From the NCBI RefSeq assembly GCF_024139115.2, contig NC_085140.1, positions 236,780,371-236,844,370 of the forward strand: 64,000 nt of DNA, in the 5' to 3' direction. The stretch is from Armigeres subalbatus. Its lineage: Eukaryota > Arthropoda > Insecta > Diptera > Culicidae. Position numbers and translations under genes: made by a program. The notes under the pieces are model-generated. The model searched no databases. It had not been told where the DNA came from and saw only the letters and a program-made list of their open reading frames with translations. This document shows positions 44,791-56,739 of the stretch, one piece after another; position 1 is the stretch's first letter; each line of letters begins with the position of its first letter.

Positions 44791-46498
44791 GAACCCCCCA
44801 TGGGGTGCTTGCTGTTCGCAGCTTTGCTGGAACAAATTAAACAATTGGGAGAGTTCGTGCAGCATTGTGCCTTATGTCCCTCCAATCCGCAGCGTCGGCA
44901 GAGCTTACTTCTGTCAGGGCCTTTGCAGTCCCATTGCTTGTGCCTCGGTCCCAGGCACTTGAAGCAAACTTCGGGTTGCTCTTATATGCTCACAGGGCAC
45001 ATCGACCATCTCACCTTGACGCTCCCTAACTTGACTACCTTGGAGGCGTCCGCTGCAGATAGCCGAACCAATGCTACCTGCGTCCCTGCCGGACCTTTCC
45101 GTAGCCGAACGGCTGCCGCGGGCCTCTCCACTTCACACTGTCGCCTCAGTGCCGTGACGAGCTCTTCGACTTCGGTGATCTCGTCCAGGTCTTTAACCCT
45201 TAGATTCACCTCCGTCGTGAGTGCCCTCTCCTTGACCGTCTCGCCTAGGACTTCCTCCGCCAAGTTCTTGTAGGCGGCGCCCTTTTGCGAGACGCCCCGC
45301 TTCAGCTCGAGAATCATCTCGCCCATCCGGGTACGTCTTATTCGACGTACGTCGGCGCCGAGTTCACCGAGCTTGACGTCACTCCTCATCGACATCAAGA
45401 CGTCCGAGTACTTAGCCTAGTCCGTCGTGATGATTAGGGCATCGCCCCTGGAGCGATTGGTGCCTACCCTAGATTTTCTTGCTACCTCATCTGCCTGGGC
45501 CTTCTTTTCGGCCCTTGACGTCTTCGGTTTCCTCTTGTTCTTGAGCAGGGTCCAAGAGGCGACATCCCCCTCTATTTCCTTGGTCTGGTGCGACTCAGCC
45601 TGCCGTAACCCTTTACCACCGTCTTTCCTGGGTGGACCTTGAAAGATCCCAAGGTCCTTCCTCCCCCGAGTTTGGGGGTACCTGGCCGGGTTTCAGCTTC
45701 CCAGCCCCACTACCCTTGTTCGGGGTAGTAACCCTCCGCGTTTTGGAGCGGCCCCAGGGAGCTCATCCCTTGGAGACTGTCTCCCCCGTTTTTGAGTCTG
45801 CTCCGTTGGAGCAGTTACCCCCGACGTGCCCGCGAATACTTGAGCCTCAGTCTGGGTAGACTTTGGCACCACCGTCTTCGCTGGTATGCCCTCGATCGAT
45901 TCGAGTCCGCGAATCCTTGGACCTCAGTCTGGGTAGACCTCGACTCCACGGATTTCACGGGTTTACACTTGGCCGTCCAGACCGCCCTTTCCAGCTTCGC
46001 GTCCAACATCGACTTTCGAAGTTTCAGCAAGCTCCTCTTGAGGTCCTTACTGATATTATGCTTCGATGACGCAAAGTCGATGATGGCGTCCAGCTGTTCC
46101 GTCGCCACCTCGAAGGTCGAAAGCCCATCGCTATTGCGGGTCATCGCCCCCACAAGCCATCCCAAGTAACATTGAAAGTTTTATGACGCTCTTGAAGACC
46201 ATTATTTACTCTACAAGAGTGTTATAAAACCAGCATAAAATTAAAATGTTACTAGGGATGGGCCATCCACAACCTCTACCGGCGTAGCAGGGGAGAAGGT
46301 TAAGTGTCCCACGCTGGCGCTGCGCACCGAGCTGCCGATTATTGCCTCTGGCCTCCTAGGCGGAGAGCTGAACAACCCACCTCTTGCGAATGGGTTATCG
46401 CCTACACTACTACCACTAATTGAAGAATTGACTTGGTTTTCCATTTTGGTCCCACGAGTTGCTCGGGAAAAGAGGTCCACCACGCCAGAACCCAGCAT
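44790..46498 (-). pseudogene. R1/LOA-type ORF1 (gag), broken
   Basis: The start is probably the ATG at 46498. After a Ser/Pro-rich N-terminus and an inserted MITE (46162-46257) comes a helical segment (LLKLRKSMLDAKLERAVW), then the core (KRGVSQKGAAYKNLAEEV, LRVKDLDEITEVEEL) at 45398-44982. Three Cys/His knuckles follow (C-x2-C-x4-H-x4-C: CFKCLGPRHKQWDC; CRRCGLEGH; CLIC with a later H and C) down to about 44800. A TAG at 44980 lies between core and knuckles, and frameshifts separate 45815 from 45398. These proteins bind the element RNA. Confidence 0.75.
46162..46257. mobile_element. Small palindromic MITE, ~95 bp (copy 2)
   Basis: Same family as 28636-28730 (CAAGTAACATT, GACGCTCTTGAAGAC, CTACAAGAGTG, AATGTTACTAGGG). 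It lies inside the R1-like gag. Confidence 0.78.
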
Positions 46499-47164
46499 GA
46501 CGCGGTAAGGGAAAATTACTGTGGAAGGTGCCCAGGTACCCCACAGGGTCCGTTAAAGGCCTAGCTCATTATTTCACCCCCCTGGCCATGCATCCCTCGG
46601 CACGGGTCGCTTAACGCCTTGGGATTGAGGGTTAGAGACGATGGTCCCTTTGGTCGCACCCCCTCACTCTAGCTGATGTCAGAAGGACAACAGTGCCCAG
46701 GCTGCACTACCAGCATAGTACAAAACCCTTAGCTGCCGGTCGATTGTCATCGGAAGACCCGTGGAAGCGTGAGATTGGAACTTGTGAGGACCAGAGCTGT
46801 GTAGGTCGCTCCTTCCCAGATGTCAACTCACCATTTCGCAGCCCATCCACCCATCTGTATGATCGATTTGTATTTAGCCTTGTAATTTAGCCTTCAATAA
46901 TCAGGCAGTGATGAACTTTTTATATAAATAAATAATCACTTAAATAATGAAATAAAAAAAATCTATAAACAGCTATATAAAGGCTCGAAGGGTGATTGCG
47001 GTTTCGTAAGCAGACACATTTATGTAATTCTGCAGGGTAGAAAAATCGCTTTTCAGCGGAATATGCCTGTAGACTAACACAGATTCGCAATTTTTCTATG
47101 GTATTCCACGGCTTTTTTCTTTGAAGAATAGCGCGTCAATCCATTGTTTTGTATTCGCAAGCTA
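46499..47164. other. Likely 5' UTR of the R1-like element, then unassigned DNA
   Basis: 46499-46850 is GC-rich like the gag and probably untranslated leader of the minus-strand element. From about 46880 the sequence becomes AT-rich, with nothing recognisable. Confidence 0.4.
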
Positions 47165-47537
47165 TAGACGAATCCAAGTAAAAATAAGAAGACACACGAC
47201 GGTGTTAACTCTGACAGATCCTACAGCACAGCATAGGAAGATCATTTCAAAACGCTTACAATAAATTCTAGACAAAATGTAATTAAAATATGATTGATGT
47301 ATGGTACGGAAAAAGTTCCGCACTGTATGATAGATACATTTTTGGATAATATACTTAAAATTGAGATAAGCTTCTAAACATGTAATTCAGAACGTGTTCC
47401 GTATCGTACATTAATCAGATTTTAATCACATTTTGTCTAGAATTTATTATAAGCATTTTAAAATGATCTTCCTATGTGGATCTGTCAAAGTTAACACCGT
47501 CGTGTGTCTTCTTCTTATTTCTACTTGGATTCGTCTA
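47165..47537. mobile_element. TA-flanked MITE with long inverted repeats, 373 bp
   Basis: TAGACGAATCC at the left, GGATTCGTCTA at the right, with arms of about 150 bp including AGAAGACACACGACGGTGTT and its complement. TA duplicates at 47163-47164 and 47538-47539. No ORF. Confidence 0.85.
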
Positions 47538-47824
47538 TAAATTAAAATGTTGGTTAAAATAAAATTGGTTCATCCGTGTATTACCATAATAATATTTCTT
47601 CTTCTTCTTTCTGGTAATATAAATAACTAATTAAAATGATAAACACGTTTGATTGTCACATTCAAGAATCTAAAGATAACATATGAGGGATAATCGAATG
47701 ATAATAATTATAATAACAGTAAATATTATAAGCAATATAATAAGTAATACTAAATACCAGCTGAAATACCATTTAAAAAAATAATAGCAAGTGGCATGGA
47801 GAGTATAATTAGTGCCGTACAATA

Positions 47825-48616
47825 GGGTAAAACGACCTATTATGGAGGGGTTAAGCACCGTGTCAAAACAGAATTGATTACAAAAATTCTTCAAAAATTA
47901 CCTGTTGGTCGATTTCCACATTGTAGTAGTTGAATAGGATGCTCGTTAATTATAGTTTCGTAAAAATTACGTTAATTCAAGCTCTATCTGGAATACGAAT
48001 GTCGTAAGAGAGAATTCTCTTCGCCGGCTTTCCTCTTTTAAATTAAAGTGACAAGCAGATGATTTCGTTGCGGTTTTTCGCCTCAGAACGAAAGAAAACA
48101 ATAAAAACTTGCATTCTGAGGTGATAAACCGCGATGAAATTCTCTGCTTGTCACTTTTATTTAAAAGAGGGGAAGTCGACGAAGAGAATCCTCTCTTGCG
48201 ACATTCGCCCTTTTACCAGATAGAGCTTGAATTGTGCTTTACTTACGTTGTTTTGTTTTTATCACAATAAAAACAAACTACCGCAATAATAGGACGCAGT
48301 TGCCTATCGTTGCGATATTTTTTGAAGGTCAGTCCTATTGTTGCGGTATTGCGTGTAATTCTTATGGGGAGCGATACCGCAACAATAGGACCTTAGCACT
48401 ATCGCAATAATAGGCTCGAAGGATTCAAATTTTTAACGAAAAATGTTGATTTTCCATCATTTTGAACGGAATTTTGTCAAACAAAAGCTGTTCTAGTCGT
48501 TAATCCGAAGAGTTTTAGCGCACCCACAATTGTTTTCAATGGTATTATATCCAGAATGGACTACTTTAACACTACCGCAACAATAGGGCATACCACAACG
48601 ATAGGACGTTTTACCC
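47825..48616. mobile_element. DNA element with GGGTAAAACG ends, containing a nested MITE
   Basis: Termini are GGGTAAAACGACCTAT and, in reverse complement of the right end, GGGTAAAACGTCCTAT. Inside, at least five copies of an ACCGCAACAATAGGAC-like motif cluster at 48260-48600. The hairpin element 47974-48233 is nested within. No ORF. Confidence 0.65.
47974..48233. mobile_element. Hairpin MITE, ~260 bp
   Basis: AATTCAAGCTCTATCTGG at the left and CCAGATAGAGCTTGAATT at the right. The arms continue through ATTCTCTTCG and TGACAAGCAGA with their complements. Confidence 0.85.
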
Positions 48617-49578
48617 TTAATAATAAATCTGAAATACATATCTCGATAATACAATGGTTTGCTGTTTTTTGTGATTATTTGTATTTTCTTAAATAAATTA
48701 CTTTAGTTTCAAAAATAACTTTGTTCTTTTTTATCTCCAGTGAGCGGTAAACATTTTTGACGCGATGAAAAAATTTGGACGCGATGAAAAATTTGTGACT
48801 TTTCTCGACCACGACTTACTTTGATCTGATGTAAAATGGCATGTACATGGTCATTAGAGTGGGGCGCAGTTGGATGGAAAAACGCAAACTTCGTCCAATC
48901 AAGTGGGATCAAGATTTTTCTGAATCGTTTTGGGACCCCAATCAACTGTGCAAAATATGGGCTCGATTGGTTGCAACCTCGCATGCCGCATCGCATTTTA
49001 AATTTACATGGAGATTAGTACGGGAAAATTTACTTCTTCACATTTTTGATATTAGCGGCTTCAATTTATCATCAATCACGTGACTCAATACGTTAGCATA
49101 TAGTCTGGAAGATGCCGAAAGACTTTGCCGAAGAAAGTACGTAGCTGGTCTACAAAAATGTTATTACGTTTCGAAAATTGATAATGCCACACAAGATACA
49201 TACATATATAGGCCAATATTTCAGGCGTTCAACATTTGGCAATTTGCCGTGCCACATGAAAAACGTGTTTTTAAAATTCACAAAATAAAGAATTAAAAAT
49301 AACGAGAAAGCCACACGCATTCCCGCTCTTCGGTGTTCTAATCCTATCGCATGCCATTGTGCCGTAGTGAAACGATTCTAGTCTGAATCCAAAAGTGCGC
49401 CGCCAGTACGCATGGCCAAAATCAGTTTCCATGGCGCGGAATGCAATGAAAACATTCGAATGAATATGCAAACACATTTGCATCAATTCCATAAGTTCGA
49501 TTCTATCCGCGGCGGTACGTACATTGCGATGCAGTTTGTTGTGATTAAATAGGAAAAAAATTGCTCCTTCTGACCAAA
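48617..49578. other. Upstream region of BBS2
   Basis: It contains short ORFs on both strands without domains, possibly old repeat pieces at 48830-49170. The last 250 bp are less AT-rich and should hold the BBS2 promoter and 5' UTR. I see no clear TATA box and no convincing RFX X-box. An in-frame TAA (about 49546) precedes the BBS2 ATG. Confidence 0.4.
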
Positions 49579-49704
49579 ATGGACATTTCCATAAAGCCGG
49601 TTTTTTCGTTTTCGCTCAACTATAAGGTGTTCGAAAAGTTGGTGACTTGCGGCAAGTACGATGGCATACATTCGTGTCTGACCGTGGTGACAAACGCCGA
49701 TAAG
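49579..49704 (+). CDS. BBS2: BBS2 exon 1 (BBSome subunit)
   Basis: Codes the first 42 residues, MDISIKPVFSFSLNYKVFEK then CGKYDGIHSCLTVVTNADK after a short link, closely following the N-terminus of BBS2 (PVF-x-LK-L, G-x-YDG-x-HPCL). BBS2 forms part of the BBSome, the coat-like complex that carries membrane cargo in cilia, and this stretch starts its beta-propeller. The exon ends at AAG followed by a GTAAGA donor at 49705, a phase-0 boundary after the Lys. As I recall it, the vertebrate gene has its first intron at the same place. The ATG is chosen because an in-frame stop lies upstream and homology begins just after it. Confidence 0.85.
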
Positions 49705-49897
49705 GTAAGAGGCAACATTCCTGATGATGGCTGCGGTCTGGATATGTCTACAAGGTAGTACTTTATATGCACCGTGGTGATGTAGAACATTGGTATGACC
49801 ACATTGATTTGAACCGACAGAGGTGATCAATCGTTCAACTATCGATGCGTTTCAATTACCTTTAGGTACACGCTGTTTGCCATGATGGCAAATATTT

Positions 49898-50202
49898 CTC
49901 GCTTAACTTTTCAAAAGGTCCTAAGTAACATTTTTTCATGAATTGTTAATCTTTTCAGTGATTTGTAACATTTTTTCATGAATTAATTTGAGTACTGCAA
50001 TCAAAAGCTTTCATGTTGTTCTGTTGATTGCGCTATTCAAATTAATTCATGAAAAAAATGTTACTTAGGACCTTTTGAAAAGTTAGGCGAGAATTAATTT
50101 GAATAGCGCAATCAACAGGAAAACATGAAAGCTTTTGATTACAGTACTCAAATTAAATCATGAAAAAAATGTTACTTAGGTCCTTTTGAAAAGTTAAGCG
50201 AG
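49898..50202. mobile_element. Palindromic MITE, CTCGCTTAAC ends, partly duplicated
   Basis: Ends as in 40356-40507. It contains more than one set of arms (ATTTTTTCATGAATT occurs several times), so it looks like two overlapping hairpins or an internal duplication. Confidence 0.78.
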
Positions 50203-51047
50203 ATTTGTCTAAAGGCAGTAAATAAGTATTATAACGCTAGTGGCGCTGTAGTAATTTATGATGTTTTTCCAAATTAGACTTTAATAAGCTGTGTTTGCCT
50301 GTTTATGATGCATCATGTTGTAGGGAATGTTTCGTTTGGCCAACAACATCGGTTTGACATGTATAGTACCAGTACTTTGGTTGCTAGGCCGATGCAAACT
50401 AGATATTGGTCACGCGAATAGGAGCGACACTAGCAATCTTATACTTTTGCATCAACTACCTAACCACAACAATTAGACTGAACCAAATTTATGTTCATGT
50501 CGAATCAGCTTGCTTTGCCTGGAAGCTTTTGCAAACCTACCTAAAAGAATGATCCCTTATCCTTCGATTTTGTGCATCAGTTTTCGTTCCAAAGTGCTTT
50601 CGAATGTAAATAAGAATAACGCTACTATATACCTATATATGTAGTATCGTTGAACTCCAACTGCACTCACTCCAGTAAGAGCTTAAAATTTTTGCTATTT
50701 ACTGGTATGAGTGGGTACCACCTATTTTCTTCCATAAATGTGTATCTTGGAGGCCACATTCCCTTTTTCTAACTAAAAAAAAAAAAAAATCCATTTACTT
50801 GTAATTTTCATAATTATCAACATTGTTTTTTTTTCTTAAATAGACAATTCTAATTTTACAATCCATATCCAATATCCATGCTTAATTACCATATTTGAAA
50901 TCATTCCAATTCAACATTGAAATAAAATATTTTAATCCCGCATTCGATACGATTTTCTAATCCGATGCGATACTTTTACTTAGTCTCTGAGTAGATTGAA
51001 ACGTGCGTGTATACCACGTTGTCTGAAAAAGTGGTACTTAAACCTTA
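50203..51047. other. No gene recognised
   Basis: Intronic AT-rich DNA with an A-run near 50777. No repeat assignment. Confidence 0.4.
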
Positions 51048-51334
51048 TTCTTCTTCTTATTGGCATTACATCCCCACACTGGGACAGAGCCGCCTCGCAG
51101 CTTAGTGTTCATTAAGCATTTCTACAGTTATTAACTACGAGGTTTCTAAGCCATGTTACCATTTTTGCATTCGTATATCATGAGGCTAGCACGATGATAC
51201 TTTTATGCCTAGGAAGTCAAGACAATTTCCTGTCCGAAAATTGTCTAGACTGGCACCTGGAATCGAACCCAGCCACCCTCAGCATGGTCTTGCTTTGTAG
51301 CTGCGCATCTTACCGCACGGCTAAGGAGGGCCCC
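51048..51334 (-). mobile_element. Feilai-type SINE, full length
   Basis: Minus orientation: the tail reads TTCTTCTTCTTATTGGC at the left, the B box complement is GGAATCGAACC and the head complement CGGCTAAGGAGGGCCCC is at the right. A clear TSD is not seen. Confidence 0.88.
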
Positions 51335-51674
51335 AAAACCATTTTGGTCAATTCGTTAAATCTTGGCAAGGGGTTTCTGGAGATATGCAAATTTTAATTT
51401 CGAGTATTCCGTGGATAACAGACTGGCCCAATTGTGTATGGTGAGAAAAAAGTTTTCGAAAAGTCGAATTCTAAGTAGCACAACCGCCCTGAAATGTGCC
51501 TTTGGGAGAGAAAATCAATCTCAGGGTCGGCACGCACTTGCTACGGGCGAACATACAACTAAACAAGCAACTTGAAACGCAAGCGGACCAACACAAGACC
51601 TTCAGGACCCTCTTCCAGAGAATTAAATCGACAACCACAGCAGAATAAGCTTAAACATCTATTTATTCTAAACT

Positions 51675-51930
51675 AGCAGACCCGACGAACTTTGTTTCGT
51701 CTAAAATTGATTTACTCTCTGCTTAGATCCCAAGTTGTGAAGAAATTTCTGTTTCATTTGTATGGGAGCCCCCCTTTCAGGAGGAGGGAGGGGTCTCTAA
51801 CCATCTTAATAACCTTCCCCGGCCCAAAAAACCCCAGCATTCAAATTTTTACGCCGATCGGCTCAGTAGTTTCGGAGTCAATAAGGTTCAGACAGACAGA
51901 AATTCATTTTCATGTACATATAGATTTACA
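51675..51930 (+). repeat. Dispersed repeat, CTAGCAGACCCGACGAACTT type
   Basis: It begins CTAGCAGACCCGACG, includes GTATGGGAGCCCCCC and CGGCTCAGTAGTTTCGGAG, and ends near GTACATATAGATTTA. This wording is widespread in arthropod genomes. I cannot name its class safely. Confidence 0.6.
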
Positions 51931-53565
51931 ACATTAGGAAAACATAGCGTGGTAATCGGGAGAGATATAGAGAGAGGTGGTTAGCTGATAGGCGGTTACC
52001 TTTGCTGGAAACAGCTTTCCGTGTTGGATGCCAGGAGATCGTCTGGTCCACTCTTGGCGACTTCGTCTTTGTAACCAGTCGTTTCTAGATGTGTTAGATT
52101 TTCGCGGAATAAAGTGTAATAAATATATGTTATACAAAAACCAAGAAGAAATTTGAATATGCGCTAATTTGACATTTGAAAAACATCGGATGTTTGGGAC
52201 ATTTATGTGCTGGCATTTTAGGGTTCTTTAGATTCTTTAGATTAGGTAAATACAGTAGTTCATTGAATCTGATCCCGTCGGTAGGATTTGTTTGTTGATG
52301 GATTATATTATGGTTCTAGTTGAAAATCGAATTTCGAAGTTGCGAAAACCGATTTTATTCGCGTTCAACTAATAGTGCACCATTGCGCAACTAGTGCACA
52401 TTGTTCGCAACCAGATGCGCAGTAATGAAACTTGCGACTAATAAGAGAAAAAATGATTTTCGTGAGTTCAACAATTTGGTTTTGAGCTGCACATATAATA
52501 ACAAGTGTGCGATGGGTGAAAGATGATTAACTTCGGAACAAGGAGATATGAACCGGTTTTAGTAAGGATTTTTAAATTAAAGTGTGATTATCAATACACA
52601 CAAAATAAAATTATTGATAATTTAATCTAATCTAATCTCACAAACAAAAAGTATTCGTCATGTTTTAATAGAGCTACTATAAAAACATGACGAACACTCA
52701 TGTCCATCAGTATATGTATGTATTTGTGTATATGTATGTGTGTATAATGTAAATGTGTGTATGTGCGTTTGTGTGAGTGCGTGCGTGTTAAATTTACGGA
52801 TTATCAAAACCTTACCTCTCCTCAATAAGTCTGACGCTGAACATGTTTGAGCATTTACATAGGCTTGATCGCAATATTAGCAAGGGTATTGCCCTTGATA
52901 ACAATCGATCAGCCCTTGCAAGCACAAACTTGGGCACATCTTCCGGATCTGCAGCACTTTGTTATACACTACACATTTGTTTCGACCGCGGTCACTGCAC
53001 TAGTTCTATTGTTTTACTTTTAGGTGAATCACCGCACAAAAGTAGAGCGCAAAAACCAACCGCACTGGAAGACGGTCGAAACGAGACTCCACAAAATAAA
53101 ATTATTGATAAAATTAAAAATTAAAAGTAAAAGTTTAGGAGTGATTTTCAGTGAGACGTATGAAAATTTGAAATTTGCTTTTGAGAAGGAGTTGTTCCAC
53201 AAATAACTATTTGCAGGTTACATTTTCGAAACTATGTGTTATGTTCAATGTTGTTGTGTTCCGAATTTTCTTCCTGATTGCAATAGTTGAATTTACAGAA
53301 AGCATGCAAACGCGATGCTCCTTGTATCTGAGTGTAGTGAAATCGAATGATACTGTGACATAAAATATCTGCAACACTGCGTGGAGTATATGTATTGTAC
53401 TTTGAAGGAAATATTTCGATTAGATGAGCTTTGTTGATGGCCTGTGTTTCTGAAATTTGAAAGGGGTACTTTTTGAATGTTGTTGATCTTTCTGACGAAA
53501 TGTTTAGGGTTGCGATTTCAGCGAGGAGCTCAATAAAGAGAGTTTTATTGTTTTAGTTAAGGATA
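51931..53565. other. Intronic DNA with a GT-rich microsatellite
   Basis: (TGTATG)n-like tract at 52710-52790. The segment 52599-53112 is bounded by a 22-bp direct repeat (CACAAAATAAAATTATTGAT). The frame at 52843-53124 shows no known domain, and I do not call it a gene. Confidence 0.45.
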
Positions 53566-54160
53566 GATCATAGTTCTGCGTGAAAAGACACCCGCGTTCA
53601 AGTGTTTCTTGCTTTGCGTTGGTGGGACGCCCGCAAGAAGAGTAGTGATATTGTGGATCGGAATGATCACAATTCTGCGTGGTGGGACGCCCGCATTCAA
53701 TAGATTCTTCCTCTGCGTTGGTGGGACGCCCGCAAGAAGAATGGTGTTATTGTAGATCGGAATGGTCATAATTCTGCGTCGTGGGACGCCCGCATTCAAT
53801 GTATTCTCCCTCTGCGTTGGTGGGACGCCCGCAAGAAGAGTAGTGATGTTGTGGATTGGAATGATCACAATTCTGTTTGGTGGGACGCCCGCATTCTGTA
53901 GATTCTTCCTCTGCGTTAGTAGGACGCCCGCAAGAAGAACGGTGTTATTGTGGATCGGAATGATCACAATACTGCATGGTGAGACGCCCGCATCCAATGT
54001 GTACTTCCTCTGCGATGGTGGGACGAACGCAAGAAGAATAATGTTATTGTGGATCGGAATGATCACAATTCTGCGTGGTGGGACGCCCGCATACAGTAGA
54101 TTCTTTTTTGCGTTGGTGGGACGCCCGCAAGAATTATGTTTTTATCGTGGATTCGTGGTG
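53566..54160. repeat. 99-bp tandem repeat, six units, open on both strands
   Basis: The marker GGTGGGACGCCCGCAAGAAG or its variants starts at 53621, 53720, 53819, 53918, 54017 and 54116, exactly 99 bp apart. A half-unit marker GTGGGACGCCCGCATTC lies midway, so the 99-bp unit arose from a duplicated unit of about 50 bp. As 99 is divisible by 3, frames stay open on both strands (minus 54066-53557, plus 53762-54244), encoding 33-residue repeats such as LLAGVPPTQRKN on the minus strand. There is no signal peptide or promoter, so I treat the ORFs as by-products. Confidence 0.9.
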
Positions 54161-54615
54161 CTCGAGGAGATTGATTGCATTGAGAAGGGATATCCGCCCA
54201 TGGTTAAGAACAGTTTGTCGATACTGTTCCAGTTCGGTTTCTAGTATTTGTTGCTGGCTGTTTGACATTTATAGCTACACATTGAAATGTACGTGTGCTC
54301 AGGGAGAGTAAAGGTAGTATTAGTACTGATGATTTGTACCAGAAGCAAAAGATGGTTATTAAAAATGGTGTTTCCATTGCGAGTTGCCACTGCACAGGAG
54401 TGTCTTGAGAATTATTTTCCATATTTAGGCTGGGCAGCCATAGTGATGGTGTGTCCAGAGTGTTTTTCGATTATGAAGTTGGACGCTCGCTGTACAGTAA
54501 TGCGCCGGAAGTGATCGTTTGATTCAATATGCCTTTTTGTGAGAGAGTAACCTCATCATTACTAGTATGTCGATGGAGTTGTTTTTCCTTTAAACATAGA
54601 TGCCAGCCGTTTTTT

Positions 54616-54760
54616 AAAAGAAGAGGGGAGATGTGTGGCGTTAGACAGGCCTAAAAACATGAACAAGTCTAATATACTGTTCCTCAGTCACAGTCACAGT
54701 TCATCAGAGACACATTCGCAGTCAGTCAATCCCTCCTTCATCACGAGATGGGTCGCGTGT
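54616..54760 (+). repeat. Possible polypurine tract and LTR start
   Basis: AAAAGAAGAGGGGAGA (54616-54631) is followed directly by TGTGTGGCGTTAGAC, the layout of a 3' polypurine tract and LTR start of a copia-type element. No matching second LTR is in the window. Confidence 0.35.
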
Positions 54761-55179
54761 ACAAGCCATGTAAACATGATGGGTGATTCATATGTGCGAT
54801 GTTGAATTGCACACATGTACATATTGTTTTGAATTAATATCATATCAAAATTCTACATTTTATGAAATAATTTCAAATGAATCCCAGAAGATTTACGTAA
54901 TCCTGAAGAGTCCATTTTTTTCCTCAAGAGTTCAAGAGTTGGAAAAAGCTACTGTAGCCGGAGATATTGGCAGTTGAATAATGCATTGATTTTTTAAGAA
55001 CTAAAAAGTGTCTGGTTCTGATGCCTACATCTTGGTAACCATATGGCTTAGAGTACTGATATTCTGGGGTTTAATGCTCGAAAACATTAGCATTTAGTAG
55101 GTCAACCTCAATTACGAATCGGAGAAAGTCGATATTTTTATTTTTGGTCACCTGATTCCCCATTAGTGCTCCGGTGTGG

Positions 55180-55620
55180 TGACTCATCGGATTTTGGGTT
55201 CTAGTCAGCGGGCAAGCCCGCCGGACCTTACTAGCCGCTCATTTCTTAGGCTTTGGTCACCACTTCCGGGTGTGTGGCGTGGCAATTACGTCAGGCAAAA
55301 CGACCACCAGCACGATGCTTGCAGAAACTAGCTAGCTGACAACGTCAGTTATTCGAGCCGCTTCCAGGGTACTGGTACTCCCCCGCAAAACGTGGCCAAC
55401 TTGCTGCGACGGAGACAGGAAGTCCAATAACTTTAAACCAGTGCCCTTGGGGTCCGGGGCGGTACTGAATACACCGGGGTGACACGTGGCCCTCAGCGTA
55501 GGCTGGAAGTAGCCGATTCTTGACACTTTTTCACGATTGACGACAGTTTCCGTCAACCACTCCTCGGCACACGTAATTAGATTTTTCGTTTTAGCGTCCA
55601 CACCGGGAATGTAGCCAAAA
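55180..55620 (-). pseudogene. Unidentified coding relic
   Basis: The minus-strand frame 55601-55332 (89 codons) has GC content and codon texture unlike its surroundings: a WLTETVVNREKV segment, RIGYFQPTLRAT and LLDFLSPSQQ. The frame is open upstream of 55601 for a few more codons (GYIPGV). Probably a retroelement fragment (leader or gag), but no family is recognised. Confidence 0.35.
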
Positions 55621-56739
55621 TTTGGCGTCTATCGTTACATCTTCGTGTCTTCCCTTTTTCTCCCTAGTTGCTTCTTAACCGCACCAGAATCCAAAACTGC
55701 CTCCTCTTCTCTCATTTCTCCTTTTCTCCCTTCCTCTCTTATCTCTTGGTCCTTCGTTTTTCTCGATGCACATAATATCAACTTTTAAGATCTCATCTTA
55801 CTTTCTATACGAGAAGTCACAATCTTTATTTTAAGTTAACGGTTTTTTATAGCAGAATAATTTATCTCAATCAGTTATTACAATTATCCATATGTATGTT
55901 TTTTTTGTTGCTGTTGTATAACAACTGTGTTTATATTGAATAAGTAGAAGTACATATATTAAATTTTAGAGAAAGAGAAATCAAGGAACTTTAATAGCTT
56001 TTATTACTTTTCAAAGCTGGAATTCAAAAATCAAATAAACTTGAATTCTCTTGCTAGCCTTAACTTACTACCCTGAACGCCCAGTGCAGGTTTTACTATT
56101 GTTCCAAGCCCTTGGTAACAAACTGGTGCATTTGATTTGAAGTTTGAATGGTGGTATTAGCCAAAATGCATAGGAAAATACACCTCCGTCACTGTTTCGT
56201 TCAGGAAATTGGTTCAGTTTGCCTAATTGAGCTCAGAATTGCTACAAAGACAATTGATTTGTCAAAGATCAATTCCACAGAACATTATACGTTTATTAAA
56301 TGAACTTTCGTGCTGATTTCGGCAGAATTATAAGGAGTTGGGTTGTGCACTTTGGAATTCATTAATCGTCATGAAAAACGTGCGCATTCGACAACCTTTT
56401 GTTTCCTGGGCCAGTCTAGAGGATAATCGAATTTTGGACATACTCAAACTTCGGACGCTTCCGTCGAAATGTTTCATCAACCTGAATCGAGAGGATTCAA
56501 GGTTTGGGGTCGTACACTAATTAAGTAAGCAATTTTACTGGGACCTTCGAAAACACCACCCCCCCTCACCCCATGTAAGATTTTTTTCATACAAATGATT
56601 TTTTATGGCGCGTAAGAAAACGACGTTTACCGCGGGACAAGGAATTTTCGCACACGCAATTGAGGAAAACCTAACCAGCTTTGTCAATTCGTACACTTTT
56701 ATTAGGCTTCATTCCTTCCTCACTTCACTTTCCTCCCAC
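55621..56739. other. No gene recognised
   Basis: 55630-55770 is a pyrimidine-rich tract. The rest is AT-rich intronic DNA. Confidence 0.4.

Noticed and set aside
44800..46169. Plus-strand ORFs over 44800-46169
   Set aside because: Antisense of the R1-like gag, whose zinc knuckles are read on the minus strand.
49271..49492. Divergent gene on the minus strand upstream of BBS2
   Set aside because: 73 codons, no domain, no splice or polyA support. It overlaps the probable BBS2 leader.
49865..49893. Second BBS2 exon starting after TTTAG at about 49867 (VHAVCHDGK)
   Set aside because: It is in frame with exon 1, but does not match BBS2, and runs into a MITE. The exon at 61148 gives the expected sequence directly after Lys42.
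53557..54244. Repeat protein genes on either strand, or a CRISPR array
   Set aside because: The frames follow from a 99-bp period divisible by three. Units are contiguous and without unique spacers, and the genome is eukaryotic.
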